Shown one piece after another: positions 19,704 to 27,857 of a DNA stretch of 64,000 nucleotides; the first letter of the stretch is position 1, and the number at the start of each line of letters is the position of its first letter. The stretch spans positions 1 to 64,000 of the forward strand of contig NZ_JANZLA010000001.1 in the NCBI RefSeq assembly GCF_025770785.1, in the 5' to 3' direction. The stretch is from Cellulomonas sp. SG140 (GTDB lineage Bacteria > Actinomycetota > Actinomycetes > Actinomycetales > Cellulomonadaceae). A program made the translations under genes and the position numbers. Under the pieces are notes generated by a model. That model searched no databases, was not told the origin of the DNA, and saw only the letters and a program-made list of their open reading frames with translations.

Positions 19704-19753
19704 TGACGCGACGGTACGAAGGCTGGCGACCCGGCGCCTTGACGCAGGTCAAG
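19704..19753 (-). promoter_or_regulatory. FNR/CRP-type promoter of the DUF6448-peptidase operon
   Basis: On the minus strand CTTGACCTGCGTCAAG (19738-19753) is an FNR-like palindrome (TTGAC-N4-GTCAA). It is followed after 21 bp by a -10-like TACCGT (19711-19716). If transcription starts about 6-7 bases later (near 19704), the site centre is at about -41.5, the classical class II activator position. The regulator gene immediately upstream encodes a recognition helix (ETLSRR) of the FNR type. Confidence 0.75.
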
Positions 19754-19756
19754 CGC

Positions 19757-20518
19757 TCAGGAGGACGCGCGCAGCTCCAACCCCGTCGGGTCGAGGATCG
19801 CGACGTCGCGCCCCGGGAGCACCTCGACCAGACCGTCGCGCTCCAGCGCCCGCAGCCGCCGGCTGAGCGTCTCCGGCGTCGTGCCGAGGTACGCGGCCAC
19901 CTGGTTCTTGGGCAGCGGCAGGTGGACCGTGGCGCGCCCGGCGTCCCAGGTGCTCGGGGCGTCGAGCAGGTAGGCGGCCACCCGCGCCCCCACGTCGGCG
20001 GACGCGAGCGCCGCGAGCATGCGCTCCGCGGAGGTCAGCTTGGCGGCGACGGCGCGCAGCATCCCCACACCGATGTCCGGCATGCGCGCGAGCAGGTGCG
20101 CCAGCTCGGCGTGCTCCAGCGTGCACAGCCGGGAAGGCTCGACGGCGGTGGCGTCCTCCTCGGCGGGTGCGCCGGTCAGGAACGCCGCCTCGCCCGAGAC
20201 GTCGCCGGGCCCCAGCACCCGCAGGATCGTGCGGTGCCCGCTCGCGCTGGTGCGGGACACGGTGACCCGGCCCTCGTGGACCACGAGCAGCCGCGAGGAC
20301 CGCTCCCCCGCACGCACCACGACGTCGCCGGCGTCGACCGAGACGGGACGCACGTGCCGGGCGACCTCCGCCTGCTGCTCGGGTGACAGGCCGGCGAACA
20401 CAGGCACCCGCGCGACGCACGGGTCCGGCGACGCCGTGGTGGACGATCCCGACGGGGGCACGCCGGCATCGTCGCACCGGCCCGGGCCATCGTGACCGGC
20501 ACCCGCAGGGTCGGTCAT
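19757..20518 (-). CDS. Crp/Fnr-family transcriptional regulator (FNR-like)
   Basis: A 253-residue regulator with an N-terminal cyclic-nucleotide-like beta-barrel (GLSPEQQAEVARHV to about residue 150), a dimerisation helix and a C-terminal winged helix. The recognition helix LGTTPETLSRRLRAL has the E--SR pattern that reads TTGAT/TTGAC half sites. N-terminal cysteines (residues 14 and 34) are fewer than the three of oxygen-sensing E. coli FNR, so an iron-sulfur cluster is uncertain. Its ATG overlaps the crtI stop (ATGA). The target site at 19738 lies just after its stop codon. Confidence 0.9.
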   Translation of the reverse strand: MTDPAGAGHDGPGRCDDAGVPPSGSSTTASPDPCVARVPVFAGLSPEQQAEVARHVRPVSVDAGDVVVRAGERSSRLLVVHEGRVTVSRTSASGHRTILRVLGPGDVSGEAAFLTGAPAEEDATAVEPSRLCTLEHAELAHLLARMPDIGVGMLRAVAAKLTSAERMLAALASADVGARVAAYLLDAPSTWDAGRATVHLPLPKNQVAAYLGTTPETLSRRLRALERDGLVEVLPGRDVAILDPTGLELRASS

Positions 20519-22047
20519 CGTCGCGCAGCTCCCGGCCGGTCGATGCCGAGGTCGTCGAGCACCCGTTCCGCGGCCAGCCGGCCGGACACGAGCGCGGTGG
20601 GCACGCCGGTGCCCGGGTGGGTGCTGGCGCCCGCGAAGTAGAGGTTGCGGTAGCGCGCGTGCCGGTTGTGCGGTCGCAGGTAGGCCAGCTGGGGCAGCGT
20701 GTGCGCCAGCCCGTGCGTCGCGCCCCAGGCCAGGTTGTGGTGCGCCTGCCAGGTCAGCGGCGTCGCGGTCGCCTCGACGGTCACGTGCGCGTCGAGGTCG
20801 TCGATGCCGACCTGGGACAGCCGCCGCAGCACGGCGGCACGAGCGCGTGCCAGCTCACCGGCCCACAGCTCACGCTCGCGCGCGCGGCGCTCGGGGTCGG
20901 TGCCGTCGTAGGTCAGGTGCCCCGACGGCACCACCGCTATCAGCGTCTCCCGGCCGTCCGGCGCCGCGGTCGGATCCACCGAGGCGGGGGCGTGCACGTA
21001 CACGCTGGGGTCGTCCGGCAGCGGCTCGTTGCGGTCGATGCTGTCGAAGTTCTCCCGGTAGCGGTCGCCGAGGAAGAGCGTGTGCGTCCGCAGCTGCGGG
21101 TACCGGCGGTCGAGCCCCCAGTAGAAGCTGATCGTCGAGCCGGAGAACGTCTTGCGGGCCAGCCGCGCCGCAGGACCGGGGTCCGGCAGCAGCGCGCGGT
21201 ACACGTACGGCAGGTCCGCGTTGGCGACGACGACGTCCGCGGGCAGCACACCGTCGTCCTGCAGGCGGACGCCCGTCGCCCGGCCGCCCTCCACCTCGAT
21301 GCGCCGCACCGGCTCGTCGTACCGGAACCGAACGCCCGCCTCGTCCGCGAGCGCCGCGAGCACCTCGACGATCCGGTACATGCCCCCGGTCGGGTACCAG
21401 ACGCCGTGCGCGAGCTCGCTGTGCGGCGTCAGGGAGAACGTCGACGGCGCGCTGAACGGGCTCAGCCCCATGTAGACGTCCTGGCAGGTGAACGCCGCCT
21501 TCAGCTTCGGGGAGGTGAAGAAGCGGGACATGTGGCGGTAGTGCGGCAGCAGGGCGTGGACCCGCAGGGCGAGGGCCAGGCTGCGGGGGTTGACGAAGTC
21601 GACAGCCCGGCGGAAGTCGCGCTCGACCAGGCCCGGCATCGACAGGTCGTAGTGCCGGCGGCCCTCCTCGAGGTAGCGCAGCAGGCCGCCGAACGAGCCG
21701 GGCTCGATCGCCTCGAGCTGGCGGCGCATCGCCTCCAGGTCGGACGTCATGGCGAGCCGGGTGCCGTCGTCGAACACCATGTCGTACGTCGGGTCGACCC
21801 GGACGGGGGCCAGATCACGGTCGAGGTCGGCGCCCAGGTGCGCCAGCTCGCTGCGGTAGAGCAGCGGCATGATCAGCAGGGTCGGACCGGTGGAGAACCG
21901 ATGACCCTCCCGCGTGAACTGCCCGAGCCGGCCACCGGGGGCACCGTTCTTCTCCACGACGGTCACGGCGACGCCCTGCCGGGCGAGGTGGATCGCCGTC
22001 GACAGACCGCCGACCCCCGCACCGACCACCACGGCGGTCGTCCTCAT
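20515..22047 (-). CDS. crtI: Phytoene desaturase (carotene desaturase CrtI family)
   Basis: FAD-dependent desaturase of carotenoid synthesis, 510 residues, the usual length. The dinucleotide-binding motif VVGAGVGGLSTAIHLARQG is at the N-terminus, followed by VVEKNGAPGGR. The C-terminal FAD motif region contains NLYFAGASTHPGTGVPTAL. It would convert phytoene to a more conjugated product such as lycopene. ATGA overlaps join it to crtB upstream and to the FNR-like gene downstream, so the three are probably co-translated. Confidence 0.95.
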   Translation of the reverse strand: MRTTAVVVGAGVGGLSTAIHLARQGVAVTVVEKNGAPGGRLGQFTREGHRFSTGPTLLIMPLLYRSELAHLGADLDRDLAPVRVDPTYDMVFDDGTRLAMTSDLEAMRRQLEAIEPGSFGGLLRYLEEGRRHYDLSMPGLVERDFRRAVDFVNPRSLALALRVHALLPHYRHMSRFFTSPKLKAAFTCQDVYMGLSPFSAPSTFSLTPHSELAHGVWYPTGGMYRIVEVLAALADEAGVRFRYDEPVRRIEVEGGRATGVRLQDDGVLPADVVVANADLPYVYRALLPDPGPAARLARKTFSGSTISFYWGLDRRYPQLRTHTLFLGDRYRENFDSIDRNEPLPDDPSVYVHAPASVDPTAAPDGRETLIAVVPSGHLTYDGTDPERRARERELWAGELARARAAVLRRLSQVGIDDLDAHVTVEATATPLTWQAHHNLAWGATHGLAHTLPQLAYLRPHNRHARYRNLYFAGASTHPGTGVPTALVSGRLAAERVLDDLGIDRPGAARR

Positions 22048-23006
22048 GCGCCGACCGCCTGCCGCGCGGCGGGTGCGCGGTTGCGCGACCCGCCCAGCGC
22101 CGACCGCGCGGTGCCCACCGCGATCCGCACCCCGCCGCGCCACGTCGCCCGCTCGGGGTAGGACGGCCGCAGCCGGAAGCCCTCCCGCTCGATCGTGTCC
22201 AGCACCCACTCGAACCGGGCGACGTACGCGTGACCGGCCAGCCGGCACCGGCGGCTCTCCACCGCGGCGAACGACCGCCGGCCCGCCGCGAAGCAGGACC
22301 GGGCGAGCGCCACGCGGTCCCGCACCCAGGCCCGCACGTCCGGCTCGTGCACCCACTCCGACGGGCGGGCGTCGTGGCGCACCAGCTGCGCCGGGAGGTT
22401 GAGGTACCCCGCCTCGACGTCCTCGACCAGGTCGCGCAGCATGTGCGCGACGTGGGCACCGCGCACGGCGACGTACCGGTCGGCACCGTGCGGCGCGCCT
22501 GCGCCGTGCCCGATGCAGTGGTGCAGGGCCTCCGTCACCGCGACGGACAGGCTCTGGGTGTAGGCGTCGAGCGTCGCGGCGTCGACCGCTCGTCCGCGCC
22601 GGCCGGCGTCGACCTGCATCACGTCGAGCATCGAGCGCAGGCACAGCAGCAGCCCCTCGTCGTCGGGCGCGCCGCCGGCCGGACGCTGGGGTCGGCGGGC
22701 TCGGTCGCGGTCGACGAGCCCGACCAGCAGGGTCTCTTCCGGGCGCAGCACCCCGCCCGGCCGTCCGTCGACCGCCGCCGCCAGCACGGCTCGCTGCTGC
22801 GCGACGAAGGCGAGTCGCGCCGGCTCGTCGGGAAGGTGCTCGTCGACCTGGTCGTCCAGCCAGCGGAAGTAGGCGTACAGCCCGTACCCGTCCGCCCGGA
22901 AGGCCGGGTCGGCGAGCCACCGCACCGTCAGGTACGACTGCAGGCTCGCCGCCCTGGTGACCGACGCGGCCAGCGCGTCCTGGGCCGTGCCGCCGTGCCC
23001 TGGCAT
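22044..23006 (-). CDS. crtB: Phytoene/squalene synthase
   Basis: Head-to-head prenyl transferase of 320 residues. The two Asp-rich motifs are WLDDQVDE (near residue 50) and DLVEDVEAGYLN (near residue 185), which bind the diphosphates through magnesium. With crtI downstream the product is most likely phytoene from two GGPP. No crtE, cyclase or glycosylase gene is in the window, so the final pigment is unknown. The start at 23006 (MPGHGGTAQDALAASVTRA) was chosen because upstream codons are low-complexity. Confidence 0.9.
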   Translation of the reverse strand: MPGHGGTAQDALAASVTRAASLQSYLTVRWLADPAFRADGYGLYAYFRWLDDQVDEHLPDEPARLAFVAQQRAVLAAAVDGRPGGVLRPEETLLVGLVDRDRARRPQRPAGGAPDDEGLLLCLRSMLDVMQVDAGRRGRAVDAATLDAYTQSLSVAVTEALHHCIGHGAGAPHGADRYVAVRGAHVAHMLRDLVEDVEAGYLNLPAQLVRHDARPSEWVHEPDVRAWVRDRVALARSCFAAGRRSFAAVESRRCRLAGHAYVARFEWVLDTIEREGFRLRPSYPERATWRGGVRIAVGTARSALGGSRNRAPAARQAVGA

Positions 23007-23190
23007 CCGCCGCCACCCTCGATGTGCCGTCCGGCTCCCCGGCCCTGTGCGCCCCGTCCGCCCCTGCGCGGAGGACGCCGCGCGGGGCCCTCCTGGGCAA
23101 CGTAGCCACGGCCCCGAGCACTCCGCGCGGGCCCTCCGACCCATCCGAGCGATCTGCGTCACACCTCGGGACGTTCGTCCTCGACCGGGA

Positions 23191-23218
23191 TATAGTGAAC
23201 AACGTGTCCAGTAATACC
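23191..23218 (+). promoter_or_regulatory. Promoter of the TetR gene, leaderless, with possible operator
   Basis: TATAGT (23191-23196) is a good -10 element, and the GTG start of the TetR gene follows after seven bases, so transcription should begin at or next to the start codon (leaderless). The imperfect repeat TGAACA-ACG-TGTCCA overlaps this site and could be the regulator's own operator. I see no convincing -35. Confidence 0.5.
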
Positions 23219-23812
23219 GACACCGCCCGACCGGGCCGGCCCCGCTCGGAGGCGCGGCGCACCGCGATCCTCGAGGCCGCCGCCGAGCTCGCCCTGGCCG
23301 GGGGGTCGATCCCGACCATGGACGCCATCGCCGCACGCGCCGGCGTCTCCCGCACCACGCTCTACAAGTGGTGGCCGTCGGCCGCCACGGTGCTCCTCGA
23401 GGGGCTGCTCGAGCACTTCCACGAGAGCATCGAGTTCGACGACGACCTGCCGGTCCGCCAGGCGCTGACCGCCCAGGTGGACGCACTGGTGCACCTGCTG
23501 CGCGACACCTCCGCCGGGATGCTGCTGCGGCAGCTGATGGCGGCGTCGATCACCGAGCGCGACGTGGCCGCCGCGATGCTCGAGCACTGGCTCGAACCGC
23601 GTCGCCACGCCGCCATGCACCACCTCGAGCGCGGCATCGCCACCGGCGTCGTCCGCCCGGGCACCGACACCGGACTGGTGACGGACGCCTTGTTCGCACC
23701 CGCGTACTACCGCCTGATCTGGGGGCACACCGAGCTGGGCGACGACCTCGCCGAGCAGGTGTGCGCGCTGGTCTGGCCGGCCGTCGCCACCCCCGGACCC
23801 CCCGTCCCCTGA
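23204..23812 (+). CDS. TetR-family transcriptional regulator
   Basis: A 202-residue repressor-type protein. The helix-turn-helix is AILEAAAELALAGG followed by MDAIAARAGVSRTTLYKWW, and the C-terminal half is an all-helical ligand-binding domain. It is divergent from crtB (about 197 bp) and lies 56 bp upstream of poxB in the same direction, so either could be its target. The GTG was chosen from the -10 spacing and the position of the HTH. Confidence 0.9.
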   Translation: MSSNTDTARPGRPRSEARRTAILEAAAELALAGGSIPTMDAIAARAGVSRTTLYKWWPSAATVLLEGLLEHFHESIEFDDDLPVRQALTAQVDALVHLLRDTSAGMLLRQLMAASITERDVAAAMLEHWLEPRRHAAMHHLERGIATGVVRPGTDTGLVTDALFAPAYYRLIWGHTELGDDLAEQVCALVWPAVATPGPPVP

Positions 23813-23868
23813 TCCCCCACCGCACCCGCACCGCCCGCCACCACAGGCCCACCACGAAGAAGGTCCAC

Positions 23869-25590
23869 ATGGTCACCGTCGCCAAGAACATGGTCGACAC
23901 GCTCGTCGCCGCCGGGGTCAAGCGCGTCTACGGCATCCCCGGCGACTCGCTCAACGGCTTCACCGACGCCCTGCGCGGCTCCGGCATCGACTGGGTGCAC
24001 GTGCGGCACGAGGAGGCCGCGGCGTTCGCCGCCGGTGCCGAGGCGGCGCTCACCGGTGAGCTGGCGGTGTGCGTCGGCAGCGCCGGCCCGGGCAACCTGC
24101 ACCTGATCAACGGGCTGTTCGACGCGCAGCGGTCGGGCGCGCCGGTGCTGGCGATCGCGGCGCACATCCCCACGTCGGAGATCGGCAGCGGCTACTTCCA
24201 GGAGACCCACCCGCAGGAGCTGTTCCGCGAGTGCTCGGTGTACTCGGAGTACGCCAGCTCGCCGACCCAGATGCCGCGCATCCTGCGCACCGCGATGCAG
24301 ACGGCGCTGGAGAAGAAGGGCGTCGCCGTCGTCGTGATCCCCGGGGACGTCGCGCTCGCCGACGCGCAGGACACGACCGTGACGCCGGTGCGCGCCAGCC
24401 GGCCGCGCATCCTGCCCTCGGCCGCGGAGCTGGAGCAGGCGGCCCAGCTGCTCGGTGCGGGACGCAAGGTGACGATCCTCGCCGGTGCGGGCGTCGAGGG
24501 TGCCCACGACGAGGTCGTGGCGCTGGCGGACCGCCTGGCCGCGCCGATCGTGCACACGCTGCGCTCCAAGCAGTTCGTCGAGCACGACAACCCGTTCGAC
24601 GTCGGCATGACCGGGCTGCTCGGCTTCGCCTCCGGCTACCGCGCGCTCGAGGCGTGCGACACCCTGCTGATGCTCGGCACCGACTTCCCGTACCGGCCGT
24701 TCCTCCCCGAGAAGGCCACCGTGATCCAGGTGGACATCCGGGGCGAGAACCTCGGCCGCCGCACGCCGCTGGCGCTCGGCATGGTCGGCGACGTCAAGGA
24801 GACGGTCACCGCGCTGCTGCCGCTGCTGGCCAAGAAGACCGACCGCTCGCACCTGGACGACTCCCTGGCCCACTACCGCACCACGCGCACCAAGCTCGAC
24901 GACCTGGCGACCCCACGCAAGGGTGACCAGCCGCTGCACCCGCAGTACGTCGCGAAGGTGATCGACGAGGTCGCCTCGAAGGACGCCGTGTTCATCCCCG
25001 ACGTCGGCTCCCCCGTCATCTGGGCCGCCCGGTACCTGACCATGAACGGCGACCGGAAGGTGATCGGCTCGTTCATCCACGGGTCGATGGCCAACGCCCT
25101 GCCGCAGGCCGTCGGCGCGCAGGCGGCGTTCCCGGGCCGTCAGGTGGTGGCGATGTCCGGTGACGGCGGCGTGGCGATGCTGCTCGGCGAGCTGCTGACG
25201 TTCACCCAGAACAAGCTGCCGGTGAAGATCGTCGTGTTCAACAACTCCTCGCTGAACTTCGTCGAGCTGGAGATGAAGGCCGCCGGCTTCGTCACCAACG
25301 CCACCGGGCTGGAGAACCCGAGCCTCGCGGGGATCGCCGCGGCCGCGGGTCTCAAGGCGTTCCGGGTGGAGCGCTCCGCCGACCTGCGGCAGGCGCTGGA
25401 GGAGGCGTTCGCGTACGACGGGCCCGCCTTCGTCGACGTGGTCACCGAGCGGCAGGAGCTGACCATCCCGCCGTCGATCAAGCTCGACCAGGCCAAGGGC
25501 TTCGCGCTCTACGCGCTGCGCACCCTGCTGTCGGGCCGCGGCGACGAGCTGCTGGACCTGGGCCGGGCGAACCTGCGCCAGGTGTTCTGA
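23869..25590 (+). CDS. poxB: Pyruvate oxidase / pyruvate:quinone oxidoreductase
   Basis: Thiamine-diphosphate- and FAD-dependent enzyme that oxidises pyruvate to acetate and CO2, passing electrons to membrane quinone. At 573 residues it is collinear with E. coli PoxB. It carries GIPGDSLNGF and RHEEAAAFAAGAEA with the catalytic Glu, GSAGPGNLHLINGLFD, SGYFQETHPQELFRECS, and the ThDP motif starting GDGGVAML and ending NNSS. The C-terminal amphipathic segment resembles the membrane-binding peptide of PoxB. GAAGAAGG precedes the ATG. It is followed by a strong terminator. Confidence 0.95.
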   Translation: MVTVAKNMVDTLVAAGVKRVYGIPGDSLNGFTDALRGSGIDWVHVRHEEAAAFAAGAEAALTGELAVCVGSAGPGNLHLINGLFDAQRSGAPVLAIAAHIPTSEIGSGYFQETHPQELFRECSVYSEYASSPTQMPRILRTAMQTALEKKGVAVVVIPGDVALADAQDTTVTPVRASRPRILPSAAELEQAAQLLGAGRKVTILAGAGVEGAHDEVVALADRLAAPIVHTLRSKQFVEHDNPFDVGMTGLLGFASGYRALEACDTLLMLGTDFPYRPFLPEKATVIQVDIRGENLGRRTPLALGMVGDVKETVTALLPLLAKKTDRSHLDDSLAHYRTTRTKLDDLATPRKGDQPLHPQYVAKVIDEVASKDAVFIPDVGSPVIWAARYLTMNGDRKVIGSFIHGSMANALPQAVGAQAAFPGRQVVAMSGDGGVAMLLGELLTFTQNKLPVKIVVFNNSSLNFVELEMKAAGFVTNATGLENPSLAGIAAAAGLKAFRVERSADLRQALEEAFAYDGPAFVDVVTERQELTIPPSIKLDQAKGFALYALRTLLSGRGDELLDLGRANLRQVF

Positions 25591-25607
25591 GCCGGGTGCC
25601 GGGACGC

Positions 25608-25648
25608 GAGGACGGCCCCGCAGCGACCGATGCTGCGGGGCCGTCCTC
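25608..25648. terminator. Bidirectional intrinsic terminator between poxB and the SDR gene
   Basis: A perfect 17-bp stem (25608-25624 with 25632-25648) with a 7-base loop lies 18 bp after the poxB stop and 9 bp before the stop of the convergent minus-strand SDR gene. There is no real T-tract, as is common in high-GC actinobacteria. It probably ends both transcripts. Confidence 0.85.
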
Positions 25649-25656
25649 GGCCGCCG

Positions 25657-26406
25657 TCAGACGCCCGTGCGAGCCGTGGTGGTGTTGTTGGCCTGCGCCC
25701 GCGGGCGGACGACGAGCAGGTCGACGTTGACGTGCGGCGGACGGCTCAGGGTCCACGCGATCGCGTCGGCGATGTCGTCGGCCACCAGCGGCTGGTAGCC
25801 CTCGTAGACCTTCGCCGCCCGCTCGGCGTCACCGCCGAACCGGACCAGGGAGAACTCCTCGGTGGCGACCGCGCCGGGCGCGATCTCGATGACGCGCAGC
25901 GGCTCGCCGACGATCTCCCAGCGCAGGGTGGTGGTCAGCATCTGCTCGGCGGCCTTGACCCCCGTGTAGCCGGCTCCGCCCGGGTAGGCGCCGTGCGCCG
26001 CGGTGGACGTCACGACGACCACGTCACCCGCTCCGCGCTCGCGCAGCAGGGGCAGCACGGCCTTGGTCACGCGCAGGGTGCCGAGCACGTTGAGCTCGTA
26101 CATGGTGCGCCACTGGTCCAGGTCGGCGTGCTCGACCGGCTCCAGACCCAGTGCGCCGCCGGCGTTGTTCACCACGGCGTCCAGGCCGCCGGTCGCGGCC
26201 AGGTGGGTCACCAGTGCGGCGACGTCGCCGTCGCTGGTCACGTCGGCGGGGTACGCCTCGGCGCCGGTCTCCTCCGCGAGCGCCGCGAGACGGTCCGCGC
26301 GACGGGCCGTGGCGACGACGTCCCAGCCGTCGGCCCGCAGGCGACGCACCGTGGCGGCGCCGATCCCGGACGAGGCGCCCGTCACCAGGGCGCGGCGGGC
26401 GCTCAC
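25657..26406 (-). CDS. SDR-family oxidoreductase, YdfG-like (likely malonic semialdehyde reductase)
   Basis: A 249-residue short-chain dehydrogenase. It has the cofactor motif TGASSGIG, NNAG, and the catalytic Ser (VVVTST) with YTGVK (Tyr-x3-Lys). It is closest in layout to YdfG-type 3-hydroxy acid dehydrogenases, including the EFSLVRFGGD segment. YdfG reduces malonic semialdehyde in uracil catabolism. Its GTG start overlaps the stop of the aminotransferase gene whose expected product is malonic semialdehyde, so the same job is inferred here. It is the last gene of the operon. Confidence 0.85.
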   Translation of the reverse strand: MSARRALVTGASSGIGAATVRRLRADGWDVVATARRADRLAALAEETGAEAYPADVTSDGDVAALVTHLAATGGLDAVVNNAGGALGLEPVEHADLDQWRTMYELNVLGTLRVTKAVLPLLRERGAGDVVVVTSTAAHGAYPGGAGYTGVKAAEQMLTTTLRWEIVGEPLRVIEIAPGAVATEEFSLVRFGGDAERAAKVYEGYQPLVADDIADAIAWTLSRPPHVNVDLLVVRPRAQANNTTTARTGV

Positions 26407-27764
26407 GCGGCACCGCCCGCGGTCACGGCGGTCAGCGCGGCGTCGATGATCGCCAGGCCGCGCTCGGCGTCGGCGCGGCTGATCACGCACGGCGGCACCA
26501 CGTGGATGCGGTTGTCGGAGACGAAGGGCAGCAGGCCACGGTCGAGGAGGGCGCGTTTCACGGCGCCCATCGTCGCAGGGCTCACCGGCTGCCGGCTGTC
26601 CCGGTCGGCCACCAGCTCCACCGCCCAGAACACCCCCGTGCCGCGCACCTCGCCCACCAGCGGCTGGCGGGCCGCCAGCTCGGCGAGCCCCGGGGCCAGC
26701 ACGTCGGCACCGATAGCGGCGGCGTTGGCCACCACCCCCTCGTCCTCCATCGCGGTGATGGTCGCCTCGATCGCCGCCATCGCCAGCGGGTGGCCGGAGT
26801 ACGTCAGGCCACCGGGGAACACCCGCTCGTCGAACGTCGCGGCGACCGCGTCGCTGATCAGCACGCCGCCGGCCGGCACGTACCCGGAGTTCACCCCCTT
26901 GGCGAAGGTGATCAGGTCCGGCACCACGTCGTGCTGCTCGAACGCGAACCACGAGCCGGTGCGGCCGAACCCGGCCATCACCTCGTCCAGGATCAGCACG
27001 ATCCCGTACCGGTCGGCGATCGCCCGCACCCCCGCCAGGTAGCCGCGCGGGGGCACCAGGACTCCCGCGGTGCCCGGGACGGACTCGAACAGGATCGCGG
27101 CGACCGTCTCCGGACCCTCGCACTGGATCACCCGCTCCAGGTGCTGCAGCGCACGCTCGCACTCCTGATCCGGGGTCGTCGCCCAGAACTCCGTGCGGTA
27201 CAGGTAGGGCGTGAACACGTGCACGTGACCGCGCGCGTACTCGTTGGGCATCCGTCGCCAGTCGCCCGTCGCGTTCACCGCCGCGCCGGTGTTGCCGTGG
27301 TAGGAGCGGTAGCCGCTGACCACCTTGTCCCGGCCGGTGTGCAGCCGCGCCATCCGGATCGCGTTCTCGTTGGCGTCCGCGCCGGCGTTGGTGAAGAAGA
27401 CCTTGGAGAAGCCGGTGGGTGCGTGCTCGACGATCTTGGCCGCCGCCCGACCACGGGTCAGGTTCGCGGTGGCCGGCGCGATGGTGGTCAGCAGGTCCGC
27501 CTGCTCGTGGATCGCGGCGACGACCTTGGGGTGCTGGTACCCGATGTTGACGTTGACCAGCTGGCTGGAGAAGTCGAGGTAGCGGTGGCCGGAGTGGTCC
27601 CACAGCTCGCAGCCCGCGCCGCCCGCCAGCACGAACGGCGTCAGGTGGGCCTGCGCCGACCAGGAGTGGAACAGGTGCGCGCGGTCCAGGCTCGCCGCGA
27701 GGGCGTCCAGGTCCGGTCCGGTCGGGGCCGCGGCGGTCGGGACGGCCGGGGCTGCGTGTGGCAT
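26403..27764 (-). CDS. Class III omega-aminotransferase (likely beta-alanine transaminase)
   Basis: PLP-dependent aminotransferase of 453 residues. LILDEVMAGFGRTG provides the Asp that contacts the PLP nitrogen, and LITFAKGVNSGY holds the Schiff-base Lys. FTNAGADANENAIRMAR binds the phosphate region. Operon context after dihydropyrimidinase and beta-ureidopropionase predicts beta-alanine as donor, giving malonic semialdehyde. AGGAG precedes the ATG. Downstream coupling to the SDR gene supports a two-step channel. 4-aminobutyrate or similar donors are alternatives. Confidence 0.88.
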   Translation of the reverse strand: MPHAAPAVPTAAAPTGPDLDALAASLDRAHLFHSWSAQAHLTPFVLAGGAGCELWDHSGHRYLDFSSQLVNVNIGYQHPKVVAAIHEQADLLTTIAPATANLTRGRAAAKIVEHAPTGFSKVFFTNAGADANENAIRMARLHTGRDKVVSGYRSYHGNTGAAVNATGDWRRMPNEYARGHVHVFTPYLYRTEFWATTPDQECERALQHLERVIQCEGPETVAAILFESVPGTAGVLVPPRGYLAGVRAIADRYGIVLILDEVMAGFGRTGSWFAFEQHDVVPDLITFAKGVNSGYVPAGGVLISDAVAATFDERVFPGGLTYSGHPLAMAAIEATITAMEDEGVVANAAAIGADVLAPGLAELAARQPLVGEVRGTGVFWAVELVADRDSRQPVSPATMGAVKRALLDRGLLPFVSDNRIHVVPPCVISRADAERGLAIIDAALTAVTAGGAA

Positions 27765-27818
27765 GAGCGTGGCTCCTCGTGGCGGTGCTGGTCGGTGGTG
27801 CCGTGCGCGGATGGTGGG

Positions 27819-27857
27819 GACGGGCGTCGGGCGGGACCGCCCGCCCCCACGCCCGTC
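27819..27857 (-). terminator. Intercistronic hairpin between the importer lipoprotein and aminotransferase genes
   Basis: Arms 27819-27827 and 27849-27857 (GACGGGCGT/ACGCCCGTC) are perfectly complementary and enclose a further GC-rich stem. The hairpin starts at the stop codon of the substrate-binding protein gene. It probably acts as a partial terminator or as a 3' stabiliser, making importer mRNA more abundant than the downstream enzymes. Confidence 0.6.
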
